From contig VDFB02270651.1 in assembly GCA_007258455.2 (NCBI GenBank), forward strand, positions 699,170,217 through 699,234,216: 64,000 bases of DNA, in the 5' to 3' direction. Position 1 is the stretch's first letter. Every line of letters starts with the position of its first letter. This DNA is from Sequoia sempervirens. Its lineage: Eukaryota > Streptophyta > Pinopsida > Cupressales > Cupressaceae. The position numbers and the translations under genes are program-made. Below are positions 35,017-64,000 of this stretch, one piece after another. The notes beneath the pieces are model-generated. The model ran no database searches. It was not told where the DNA came from and was given only the letters and a program-made list of their open reading frames with translations.

Positions 35017-35400
35017 TTTTGTAGAGGCCACCCAAGACCCTTCTACTAAGCCCCTCCTCCTTTGGTTTAATGGAGGTAATTACTGCCTTCACTTTGAATA
35101 TTCATGTCATGGAATCCTTCATTTTATTGTTGCTATTTTGGATTTGACTGTGCAACGATTTGGATATTTTCTCTTTAAAATACCACTGATGGATCACCAA
35201 ATATGATTGGAAAGGTTATATTAAAAATTTCACACAATCAAATCTAGAGCAGGATTCTAGTTCGATTCACTAAAGCATTTTGTTGTAGAGTCACAAGATC
35301 TAGTCTCTCCCTCGTCTCCATGGTAGGGGACCGTGTGTCGTGCAACTGATCACCAAAAAATAGTTTACCACATGCACTATAGTTTGTTAATGCATAATGA
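35017..35400 (+). pseudogene. Duplicated fragment of the SCPL gene (end of exon 1 and part of intron 1)
   Basis: About 50 bases match the end of SCPL exon 1 (43782-43833: GAGGCCACCCAAGACCCTTC through CTTAATGGAG). The following sequence matches intron 1 (splice donor GGTAATTAC here, GGTAAGTAT in the gene), including TTTCACACAATCAAATCTAG and the stretch about GATGGATCACCAAATATGATT. Similarity fades by about 35400. It codes for no protein by itself. The left edge coincides with the end of a copia LTR, so the rest of exon 1 is absent or displaced. Confidence 0.85.
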
Positions 35401-36960
35401 TTTTCATGTTGAGGTGGATGAGTTAGTGAGTGCATATGAGATGGGTTTGATACAACTTGTTATGGATTATTGGTATACAAAGAAGGATTTGCATGGTGTT
35501 GCAGAGTTAAGTGCAAATGCAAATTGGTGGAGGTGGATGTACCATGGTGGGTTGAATCCCACAAGATTAGAGGTGAATGAGAGATGCATTCAGAGGAGGT
35601 GGTTGGGTTTTGGTGGAGTTGATTCCACATCCAGGAGGTTGAGTGAAGAGAAAAGTTTGAGGAGGAGGTTGCTTAATCCATCTAAGTGTTGGAAGAGGAG
35701 AAAGAAGAAGCTAATGAGAGTACTAGTTTTAGCAATGGCGTTGGTTGAGGATGGCTTGTAGTTTGAAAGGGTGGTATTACCATTCAACCCCATTTTGTGA
35801 ATCCATATTCACAAAATTCTTCCAACCTTGGGTGTCTAATGCAAGAGCATCCAGGGAAAAAAAATCTTGCATCAATTTTGTTATTTTAATTCTAATAAAG
35901 GTCTTGACAGTTCTGTATCTGATCATCATCGAATCCCTTCTTTTTGTGTTCAATATTGTCGCTGTGACATTGGGTTTTCATTGGGAGGAGGTCCTATATC
36001 CTTTCAAAGTGGTGATGGCACTTTCAGTGTGCAGTAGGGATATGTCGGTGAGAGGTAGGCTAGTCGATGACAAATTTGTAGAAGTCTCTTCGACATCTGA
36101 TTGGTGTGAAGTGAAGTCATGTTGACAAGAGTCATGTTGGTTGGTGAGACATTCGTGAATGTCTCTTCGACATTTTGTTGGACTGTGCGCTTAGTTGACC
36201 ATTTCATCGAGGTTACCTAATGGTGTCAGTGTGATATACTCCTATGTCTCTACGACAAGGCGGGTCTCATCGATGATGTTGTGGTGGCAATGTCGAGAAG
36301 ACATACGTGGCTCGGTGAGAGATCTTCCAAAGTTTGTTCAACATTCTGATAATTTTTTGATAAGAGCTTATTGAAGTGACATGGTGGTTTTGGTGGGAGA
36401 CGATCCAAAGTCTTGGCAACATTATAATGGTGGTAGATACATGAAGGTGGTTGGTGAATGATATCTTGACATATGGTAAAATGTTATACGACCATTCCAC
36501 ATCATTGTTGTGGAATACATTGTCATTGGCCAAATTAGTTGGCAAAAATGAAAATGAGATAACTGTCTAGAAAATCTAAGTGACCATTCGACAACATGGC
36601 AATACTACGACAACAAGAGAGAAGGACGTCAAGGTTGACATGAGGAGGAATATATTATAAAGAGATAGCTTGAGACTAGGAAGAGACAAGAGAGGTGGTG
36701 GTGGAGTAGCCCAAAGCAAGAGGTTGGTAAGAAGAGAGAGTCAACCAGAACGAGAGGATAGATTCATGAGAGTCGGTTGTAGACGGATCTGTCCCTAGTT
36801 GGCATATTTACAGATGTTGCAATGAAATCCCATTCGATGGCATGTAATGTTGTAATGTCATTTTATTAATAAAAGAAAGTGTTCTCTTCATTTTTCTATG
36901 TCAACTTGTGTTGTTGTGTGAGTTTGAGCTAGAAAGGAGCAGAGCCGAGATTGCTCCTTC
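35401..36960. other. No gene recognised; possible LTR remnant at the right end
   Basis: The open frame at 35333-35761 (142 codons) has no recognisable motif and starts inside the SCPL intron copy, so I do not call it a gene. Around 36030-36240 a phrase GTCTCTTCGACAT recurs. At 36645-36955 a TATTATAAAG, a later AATAAAAG and a terminal hairpin (GGAGCA ... TGCTCC) look like the R-U5 half of an LTR, but neither boundary could be fixed. Confidence 0.35.
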
Positions 36961-39163
36961 ATCAATAATATTGCAAAAACATGATAATAGTATCTATATA
37001 CATGTTCTTTCTACCAATGTTTGAAAGTTCCTCTTGACCACAATGACACAATGATAATGCAAGAGTGATTGGTTGATGCACCTTAGTTTAAAGTTTGTTG
37101 TAACTATTTGGAAATAATAGAATTCAGTGGTTGTTCTCAATTGGAACTTGGTGTTGACTTTATGACAAGTGTTAATGTTAGAGTTGCTTCATGAAAAAAT
37201 TATTTGTATTCTTTTCATTTGATAATCATTGTTCAAATGTAAGAGTAATCTCTAAGCTTTTCAAATGGTTGAACTTTGTGAAGTGTTTGTGTAATAGTGA
37301 GTTGTTATGGTGCTTAAGGTTCACAAGAGAAGTGTACATTTTGCAATCATTATTTGTTGGCAATAATGAGGAAAAGATGATGCTACAGGGATCTTGAGAA
37401 CCTTAACAATAATTTCATTTTCTTCTTAGTTGCAAGTTAGTGGAATGGTATGTGGAGTATTGTTTGTGTTTACAAACCTTAACTAATGTTTGTGAGATTT
37501 TTTTGGCAGCAATAATAGCCTATGATATGGTGCTTCTATGTTGTGAAGTTTTGATTAAAGGGGAAGTTTGCAGGTGTTATTCTAGTGTTGATATGCTACA
37601 GATAGTCTGTATTCACAATGGCTATTTGATAATACAACAATTTTCTTTAATGCAACTCTTCCATACTAGATTAGTGGTGTAGTGAATATTAGTTTACTAT
37701 CTACCATAGTATTTGGGTTTCCTTATTTTTCAAGACATAGTTTGTTTTGCATAGTTATTGAAATTCATGATAATAATGGTTGGCATCTTTTTTGTGAAGA
37801 TATGATGCACTCTTGTCTAGTACTGACACATTGATCACATTCTTAGTTTATGATTGCTTGTAACCATGCATTCACTTGAATGTTGTTTTGGAAATTGGTT
37901 TCTTCACATTACATTTATCCTGGCGGTGATCTAGTTCATATTACTTTGATTCTTTGACTACATCCATATTGCACACTTGGATGTCCTAGTATATTTTGTG
38001 ATTTGGTGATAATCGATTTTTGGCACAGGTAGTTTGCTATTCTCGTATTTATTCAGTTTGCATTTCATTGGAACAATTTCTTGTTACTTTGATAGATTTC
38101 TTGCTAACTTTACATTAGACAGTGAATAACTTTGCACTTTGATATATCTCCAATTTCACTTCATGTTTTCTACTAATGCTCTTCATGTTTCAACATTGGC
38201 AGTGGTTTCACATGCCTCTTTTTGAATTTGAAGTTGGTATTTGATGGGATTTCATGATGATGTTTAGGTTCAAGAGTATAGTCCTTGGTTGGACATTGTT
38301 ATGATGACAAGGATTGTATCAGTTGTGGATGGTTTACCTTGCTCTTGCAATGGCATAGCTCTTTATGACAGTGATCACATCATTCTTGCCTTGTGACGGT
38401 GTGTAGTGGTATGGATAGTGGTTTTGTTTACATTTATAGTCTTCCAGCTCTCTGTCACTTAAGTAGTTTGTTATTTGATGAATCTTTTGTACATTGTTAG
38501 TTTGATAATGAATTGCTATAATATTTAGTGGTCATTCTACAAATAGTGATATGCCAATTGAAGAGGTCTGCTCCTTGAATTCATATTGTTAGGGACAATT
38601 TTGCATCAAGTGTCTTGTTAGTGGATTCTTTCTCCGAAAATAGTAATACTATACACTTGATAGTGATACAACTACTCTTTTTGACATGCTATTGGTCTCA
38701 TTTATTAAGCACATGTTGGTGCAGCAATATCCATGCTTATTTTTGGTTATTTCTGATCTAATCGGTCTTTTATTTCCACTGTGATAGCAACTTTATACCC
38801 CTTTTACCTTTGGTAATGTTTTCAAAAGGGAGAGAATAATTGGGTTGGCATGTAGTTTTGATAGTTTTTATTTTCATATATTTAGGGGTTGTCATGTGGT
38901 TTTGATTTGCATATGTTCACATGATTTGGTGATAACAATAACAAGTTTTGATGACAGTTTGATATAGCTTGAGGTATTCTTGATTTCAACTGATAAGGTT
39001 ATACAATTTTTTATCATGGTATTTCATATACTTTATGGTTGATATTCATTGTTGATATGCTCTTGGTATATTTTATGCATGGGTTGATATTCATTATTAA
39101 TGATATGCTCATTTCATTTGAGTTTGCATTATGTTTGACATCAATGTCAAAGGGGGAGTTTAT
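36961..39163 (+). other. T-rich non-coding sequence leading into a copia LTR
   Basis: No conserved protein motif. A 45-base tandem duplication (GGTTGATATTCATT...GATATGCTC) lies at 39038-39111. A purine tract AAAGGGGGAG occurs at 39150-39159, just before the LTR at 39164, so this is probably the untranslated 3' interior of that element. Confidence 0.45.
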
Positions 39164-40798
39164 TGACCCCTTTGACATTAACTGGGTTTTGGCATTGATA
39201 CCAATTTGTATTAATGTCAATTTGATTTGGTTTGAAAGGAATAAGGATTGTTGGTTGGTGCTTAATGGTATTTGGAAATAATGGTCATTTTATTTTAGGC
39301 AACAATGCTTATCAAAGGCATATATAACTAATATTTGTGTCTTTGTTCTTGCAAAGTGAAAAGACATTTTTTCAGGAGGCATATTGGTACATATACATTG
39401 TAATGTCTTTTTGTTATTAAAAAGGAAACACTTGGTGGGAAAAGTATTGCATAGACAATAGTGCATATGTTACATTATTAAGAAAAGAAAAGGTTAAGTT
39501 TTTTGTTTAGAAACCAGGACTAGCAGGTTAAAGGCACTTAAAGGATGGTTTGAATGTTCCTTTGATCATTATGTTTATCATCCCCTTCTAGGGTTACCAA
39601 TTCAACAGGTCGCCAATGTATATTGGGAAAAAGCTAGGTTTATTCGGCATTTTACAAAGTTTGCAACTTGGGTTTTGAGGTAGCTGACTTAGGGTTAATG
39701 CTTGAGAATACGACATGAGTCAAGGCTTGGTGAGTAGCAAATGCAAAAAGAATCTTTGGCAACGGTAGCATTGACAATTTGAAGATATGGTGGTTTGTGT
39801 AGTTGAAATTTGTTAGTTGTTTTTATTTATATTTGGTTCTAAACTAAGGTATGACATTGTTGAATTTTGGTGGGTTCTTCATTGCTATATATTTCAGATA
39901 TTTGAGGATGAATACTAGTTAGAGAATGCACTGAAAAGTTTAAGAAAGCACGAATAATTTTTTTAGTTTCTTTATGAACATTATGCTTTGAATGTGGAAA
40001 CCCTAAATGGGCATTTGAAAATGCTATTACATTGAGTTGGAGGTTTAAATTACTAGACTATTTTTTCTTCAGATGTTATGAAATTGTTGTGTTTTCTAAA
40101 GAGAGGTTTCTTCAGAAACCCTATACTACAATTGACTATTAAAATGCATTCTTGAAATCTTGTATGCGCTATAAAAACAAGGTTGTTCTTAAAATGTTAT
40201 TGCAAAAAGACAATGAGTAAGGTTAATGTATTGTGTGTGTTCTATACTTCGTATCAAATGGACTTTAGAGGACATGGAATGCATTAAGGTTGTAAGGTGA
40301 TATGAGCATTAGAGAAACATAGTAATTCTTTTTCATTTACTTTTTATATTAGTTGTTGATTAATTCATTATGCCAGTGAGGTAGTTGCAAATTTGAAAAG
40401 CTAGTGAAGCATATCTCTATAGCTAGTGAGGCACAAACAATAGCTAGTGAGGCTCTATAATTAGTGTTTTTGATTAAGCCAGTGAGACATTTTACTGAGT
40501 GGTTTTTCATCCCTATGAGGGTTTTCCACACATGAAAAATACTATGTTATGATGCTCTTGTGTGATGCAATTTGGTCTTGTTTCTTCTGTTATGCACTTT
40601 GGAACATTTGAGTTCTTCATGTGGTCTAAGAATTTGGTATTGACTATTACATTTGAAATAAAATTTTGAAATTGAACATTCCTTGATTTCAAAGAAGTTA
40701 TGTGTTATGAAAAGTTTTGAAAAATAATTGATTTGAAGTTGATTCTGAAACACTGATTCACCACCCCCCCCCCTCTTAGTGTTTCCTATACTCTGACA
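39164..40798 (+). repeat. SIRE/Maximus-like Ty1/copia LTR, + strand
   Basis: The polypurine tract (39150-39159) is followed by TGACCCCTTTGACATT. The right part carries the diagnostic CACCCCCCCCCTCTTAG block (40761-40779) and ends TCTGACA. Its length (1.63 kb) and architecture match the minus-strand LTRs at 48163-49789 and 55496-57100. No primer site follows at 40799, so it is a 3' or solo LTR. Confidence 0.65.
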
Positions 40799-42690
40799 AT
40801 TCTTTCATGTTTTGGAGTTGTATAAGAAAAAAATAGAGCATTGTAACTCATTTTTCCTAGTCAAAACACTAAGAATCACACTTTGTAACACATTTTTCAA
40901 AGGAAAGACACATATTTAAGTCTTGTATCTACTGTAAGAACACCTTTTCTTTCAATAAAATTTTAGTATTTTTCCTTCGTAATAGCTATTTCATTATGTG
41001 AAAATGAATGATTGATTATGTTTTTTTTTTTAATTTTATGTTTAAATCTCAAAAGCATTGTCTCATTTCCAACACTTTTAGGCATAAATCAGTGAACAAA
41101 AATATTTAAATAAACTATTAATTGACTAAATATACTACCAATTGATAGAGCAGTGAATACATATGACTAAATATAATGATTATGCAATTAATAAACAATG
41201 TATCAATATACTACTAGTTGTCAAAAATCAGTGAACAAAAGTAATTGAATAAAATACGAAATTGATCAAAATGATAATTAAAATTAATGACTAAATACAC
41301 TACTAATGGACGAAAATCGATGAATAAAAATGACTAAATAAGTGACCAGTTAACAACAATCAATGACTAAATATATCAGTGAATAAAAAAAAACTAAATA
41401 AGTGACCAATTTGCAACAATCAATGACTAAATTAATGACTAAATATACTACCAAATCGATCAATCAAAACAACCAATAAATAACTAAAAATGGTTTAGTC
41501 ATCAATTTGGTCATGTTATAAATGAATGGCAATAAATCATTATGTATTGGTCAAATATATGTATTGATTTATTTTATTTTATTTTGTGGGCTTATTTGAG
41601 AATGAATGGATTATGAGCATCCCATTCCAAATAGATTTTTAGTCTCATCCTCACAATAATAATTTCACAAGCCTTCTACTCACCCATATGACCTTCTAGG
41701 AACCCCTCTTAGATAGGGAAATTTTACAAATGTTACATTTCTCCACACAAACCAACAAATGTGAATACTTAAAAGGGCCTCAAACCAAAAAATAAAAAAT
41801 AAAATAAAATCTCAAGATTAAATCCATCAAATATAAAAATAATTAAAAATATTAGAAAAGAAAATGTAAATTATTTTAAGTAAAAGTCCTCTCAATATCT
41901 CAAATATGAAAAGAAAACCAACTTAAATGAGACCATTAGAAAAAAAGACCATCTCAAATTCAAATGGTTAAGTAGCCTAAAGATGAGGAAACTCAAGTAG
42001 TGTTAGTTAAATAATCACCAATTTATTAATAAATGATCAACAACCTCATAAAACAATTGCACATCATAATCGTCACATGGCCTATCATAATCACCACATG
42101 GCCCCAATAAGGCTACCTATGGGAGGAGGGGAGTTGGGTTGACTTACTATCACCAAAAGAATTTAAGATGGTCAAAACACATACAACTCAGAGTATAACA
42201 TCATAATGTACAATTGCATGTAAGGTGCTAAAAAACCAGTACATATGTAAAATGTTCATAATTCTCTTAGAGGTATATGTTTGAAGATGGGAGAAAACAA
42301 TGGTCAAAAAGTATTTTAGTCAAAATAATCAATAATACATATGTTATAAAAATTACAATACACTTGCATTACAATGTGAGCACATTATGATTTGACACAA
42401 GGCTCAATTACTATCAAGCCTAAGTACAAACAAGTTACAACTTGCATAAAGAAAAAAAAAAAAACATGACTCACTTTTGTTATTTTCTCAAACTATAACT
42501 AAATTATTATATAAACTCATTTTAGAAAATTTCAAATAATTTCAACCACAAAGTGGAAAAGGTAAATTCATTTGAACTTTTAACAATTTTAATAAAATGA
42601 AAAAAAAAAAAGTATTTACAAAGTAGATTCGGATCACCTTGGCTTGCCCGGTTGTTTTCTATTGCGTTTTACTTGTAAGGAGGGAAAAGG
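40799..42690. other. AT-rich intergenic region with degenerate tandem repeats
   Basis: At 41080-41510 a unit of about 35-45 bases built on GACTAAATA, CCAATTGA and AATCAGTGAATAAA recurs imperfectly about ten times. The rest is AT-rich without recognisable genes. It forms the upstream flank of the SCPL gene. Confidence 0.6.
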
Positions 42691-42694
42691 TTTT

Positions 42695-42703
42695 CTATAA
42701 ATA
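42695..42703 (+). promoter_or_regulatory. Candidate TATA box of the SCPL gene
   Basis: CTATAAATA in a GC-richer local context, about 720 bases upstream of the SCPL start codon. It implies a long 5' leader or an unseen leader intron. The interval 42720-43418 contains upstream ATGs (for example one opening 62 codons at 42767). Only sequence resemblance supports this site. Confidence 0.3.
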
Positions 42704-43418
42704 TATTAACACTTTTAACCTGGAAGATAATCGATACACCCAGTCAAACTGAACAAGTAAAACTGGATGTTCTATGAGGCATTTGGACTAAGTCAGTCGG
42801 ATTGGAATCTTATTTTTTCTGCCAGAAAACTGGTCAAATTGCTGGCTTTCCTATTGTTTATTTATTTTCTAGTGTTTTTGTATTGTCTTTGTGCTTTTCA
42901 GTCGGAATCTAAAAGTTTATTATATTCTAAGCGAGTCACAGTCTTTGTGTTTTAGGTAGTTCATATTAAAAAAATTTGATTTGGTCTATTGTATATTGTT
43001 GGAGAGGTTATAGGAAAGAAAATTGTGATTTTTTTCTCATTCAGGTTTTGAATCATATTGGGCGATCCATCATGAAACAGTTCTTTTTCATTCTGATGAT
43101 GGATAACGAAATGTGATCCGTTGATACAAGAAAACAATCACATACAGTTTAATCCAGAAAAAGTAAATTTTTGTACTGTAAAAATCATGTCGTTTGAGAT
43201 TATTAAAAAGCTCCCCCTGTAAGAGTCTAGGCTCCATTGAACTGTAAAATAATAAAAAATAAAAATTCTTTGGAGACCCAAATTTTATTGGACTTGCGAG
43301 ATAGCAGTGCATATATAGGATTGAATTCCATACCATTTGCTATTGGGAATACTCAAAAAGGGCTAAATCCATTTCCTTTGTCTATGATTTTTTACGGGCT
43401 ATTTACCCTGAGTCAGCC

Positions 43419-61717
<18,299 letters not shown>

Positions 61718-62274
61718 TCCCACATTTGGGTATTGATATTGTCATTGAAACTATTTATATTATCATTTGTATTTAGTTTATTAAAGGTGGATATTTCACT
61801 CAACATTAATTTTTTATTTTAATTTATACATTTAAATTTTATAAAAAGTTGTTTTTGATCAATTTTTATGACCTTAAAATTTAGAGAGGTGTAAAATATA
61901 AAATAAAATTTATATTCACTTATATCAAATTATTTGAAAAATTACGTGAAAATTTTAGATTCTCTATAATATAATTTATTAAATAAATATATAAGTTGTA
62001 GTTAGTTAAAATATAATAATAATACACATGAATTGGATAATTATAAAGGAAAATAAACTTTTCTTAAGATTAAACTAGACCAGTTAAGTTTAAATTAGTC
62101 AAATATTCATTAATGATAGTTAGGAATGATAAACTAGATAATTATATTTCCTATCTTATAAAATTAAATACAAATAAGGCTAATATTAATTATTATGAAA
62201 TGAACAAAGAATAAATTATCTTTGAGGTGGAGTTGACATTTGAATAGTATGACTTCAAAATGTTATATATCTAC
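61718..62274. other. 3' flank of the SCPL gene
   Basis: AT-rich with no gene. Several AATAAA-like words (for example near 61907) could serve polyadenylation of the SCPL transcript, but none stands out. Confidence 0.4.
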
Positions 62275-62908
62275 TGTAAGTAAGCTAAGATGGTGGAAAA
62301 ACTTTCTACACTAATCTTGAGAGGAGCATAATGCAAAACTTTACAGATCTTTAACAATTATAGAAACTTAAACATAAATATCATGAATGCATACCACAAC
62401 ATAGTGATTTATGTGAGGAAAACCCTTTCAGAATCTAAAAACCCCACAAGTTCCAAAAGTCATCCAATATATTATTCAAAAATTACAAAGATTAAAATAT
62501 ACTTGCAAAGAAAGCTTCTCATACTAGTATCACTAGCCAAAGACCCAGAGGCAACATGACCGCTATAAAACTCTTAGAAAACATCACAATACACAGTTGT
62601 AATACAATTCCCTCAGAAAATATGGTTTCCTTCTAGGGAAAGTCAAGCTGATAAAATATCGATTGTTACATCTGAGACATAATGATGAATGGTCAAGATT
62701 TACAATAATAAAATATAAATAAAATTTTCCTTTTGAGGGTGTTGCAATCAAGTCCCCAACTAGAGCACACAACCCCCAGACTCCCCACCAAGGGGATGAT
62801 CCCCCTAGACCCCTCACAAGGTGGGAACCCCCCTCATGCACTCCCCTCATCACTAATGTATCAATAGTACCTTATGTAATTGCAAGGTTAAGACACATTT
62901 TCCCAACA
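62275..62908 (-). repeat. 3' LTR of the right-hand copia element
   Basis: The minus strand begins TGTTGGGAAAATGTGTC directly after the purine tract AAGTGGGAGA. The other end (TGTAAGTAAGC on +) is chosen from the TG nearest the end of similarity with the older copia LTR. Confidence 0.65.
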
Positions 62909-62924
62909 CATCTCCCACTTGTCG

Positions 62925-64000
62925 AACATCTTGCAAAAGAAATTGGAGGGTAAATAAACATCATCTCTTAATTTATTGGGGCCAAAAGGCCCATTGAATC
63001 TAAACACCATCTGAAATTCTCTATGCTCACAAGCTTAGTTAAAGAATTGACAACATCCATCAAAGAATCTATCTTAGCCAACTTCACCCTGCCATCTTCG
63101 ACCATATCTCTAACAAAATGATATTGTACATCAATGTTCTTGGTCTTGGCTTGAAATGTTGGTTTCTTAGCTAGACGTATCTCACTCTAACTATCACAAT
63201 AAATTATCATTGTACACCTTATTTTATTCCAATATTTTAACACAATATCTTAAGCCAAATGGCTTCTTTACAAGCATGAGTAGTTACCATATACTTAGCT
63301 TTAGTAGTAAACAAAACAATCACAACCTATCACTTACTCATCCAACTAATTGCACTATCAAATAAAGTAAACACATAAGCAACAATGGGTCGTCTTCTAT
63401 CAATATCACTTGCCCAATTTGAATCCACAAAACCATGAATATCAAGGGAAATCTCCTCTTCAGACATATTACTATGATAACATAAGGAATATTTTGAGGT
63501 ACCACACAAATACTTGAATACTCTTTTAATTGCATCCCAATAAACTCTACCAATATTATACATATATCTGGAAAGAACTCGCACTGCTTAGTAAATTTTT
63601 GGTCTAGTGCAAACCACAACATACATCAAACTTCCAATTGCACACTAGTAAGGCACTCTGATTGTGTCTTCCATCTCTAATGGGGGGTTTTGGACAATTT
63701 GAAATAGATAACTTTGTTCTAGGTGAAACAGGAACACACAATGGTCTACAATCTTGCATATCAAACCTCTGTAAAACTGAATTGACATACTTACTTTAGC
63801 CAAATTCATTCTATATCTTTTAATTTCCATCCCAAGAATGTGTTTAGCTCCACCAAGATCTTTCATTTCAAATTTAGCAGCAAGTTGAGATTTCAATTTT
63901 GAAATCATACCTTTCTCTCTACCAATAAATAACATATCATCAACATATAATGCAATAAACATGAAATGATCACCATCAGTTTTATAATAAACACAATGAT
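62925..64000 (-). pseudogene. Copia RT end and RNase H, partial
   Basis: Minus strand: MFIALYVDDMLFIGREKG (catalytic YVDD intact) and KFEMKDLGGAKHILGMEI at 63962-63820, then a frameshift. RNase H with SRYMYNIGRVYWDAIKR, FKYLCGTSKYSLCYH and GFVDSNWASDIDRRRP lies at 63584-63330. A broken tail with AKKPTFQAKTKNIDVQYHF reaches about 62930. Missing upstream genes lie beyond the window. Confidence 0.88.

Larger units (their letters stand above)
62275..64000 (-). mobile_element. 3' part of another Ty1/copia element, minus strand, running off the window
   Basis: LTR at 62275-62908, PPT complement TCTCCCACTT at 62911-62920, then RNase H and RT on the minus strand to the window edge. Its LTR shares layout with the older copia (AGGAAAACCCTTTCAG..., AAGACCCAGAGG), so they may be related families. 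The left LTR boundary is tentative. Confidence 0.82.

Noticed and set aside
35333..35761. 142-codon open frame beginning MCRATDHQKIVYH
   Set aside because: It begins inside the copied SCPL intron and has no recognisable domain; could be chance.

Overview
This is nuclear DNA from a large, repeat-rich plant genome. The basis is CCCTAAA-type telomere-like repeats, plant LTR retrotransposons of both superfamilies (Ty3/gypsy with a tRNA-Asp-type primer site, several Ty1/copia lineages), and one intron-bearing serine carboxypeptidase-like (SCPL) gene. A 15.7-kb intron packed with nested elements and a 12-kb LTR element sitting in a degenerate telomere-like array suggest a gymnosperm, probably a conifer. 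That is an inference; no species marker was seen.

Layout. 1-3712: degenerate telomere-like arrays that switch strand at an inverted repeat centred at 617/618, with GA, TG and CT microsatellites. 3713-15846: a complete non-autonomous LTR element (LTRs 1.3 kb, target duplication CCCTC) inserted into that array. It has no recognisable pol, but carries a decayed Pro/Ser-rich reading frame and a G-patch-like motif. 15847-16030: the array resumes. 16031-about 17800: 3' end of a second LTR element. 19023-30457: an 11.4-kb Ty3/gypsy element of Athila/Tat type with broken gag-pol and an intact 805-codon extra reading frame between integrase and the 3' LTR. 33672-35016: a truncated Ty1/copia element abutting a stray copy of SCPL exon 1/intron 1. 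39164-40798: a SIRE/Maximus-like copia LTR.

Host gene. The only host protein-coding gene I can support is at 43419-61717 (+). It has nine exons, every junction is GT/AG, and the spliced frame is open for 511 codons with the full Ser-Asp-His triad. Its fifth intron (44976-60637) holds a solo copia LTR, an old copia element on the opposite strand, a younger SIRE-like copia inserted into that one, a terminal-inverted-repeat element inserted into the younger copia, and a second such element near the 3' splice site. The insertion order can be read from flanking duplications and interrupted reading frames.

62275-64000: 3' end of another copia element on the minus strand, running off the window. 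Nearly all element reading frames are broken, and many of the stops look like CAG-to-TAG changes, as expected for old methylated retroelements. All coordinates, splice sites and repeat boundaries were read by eye; nothing was aligned or searched computationally.
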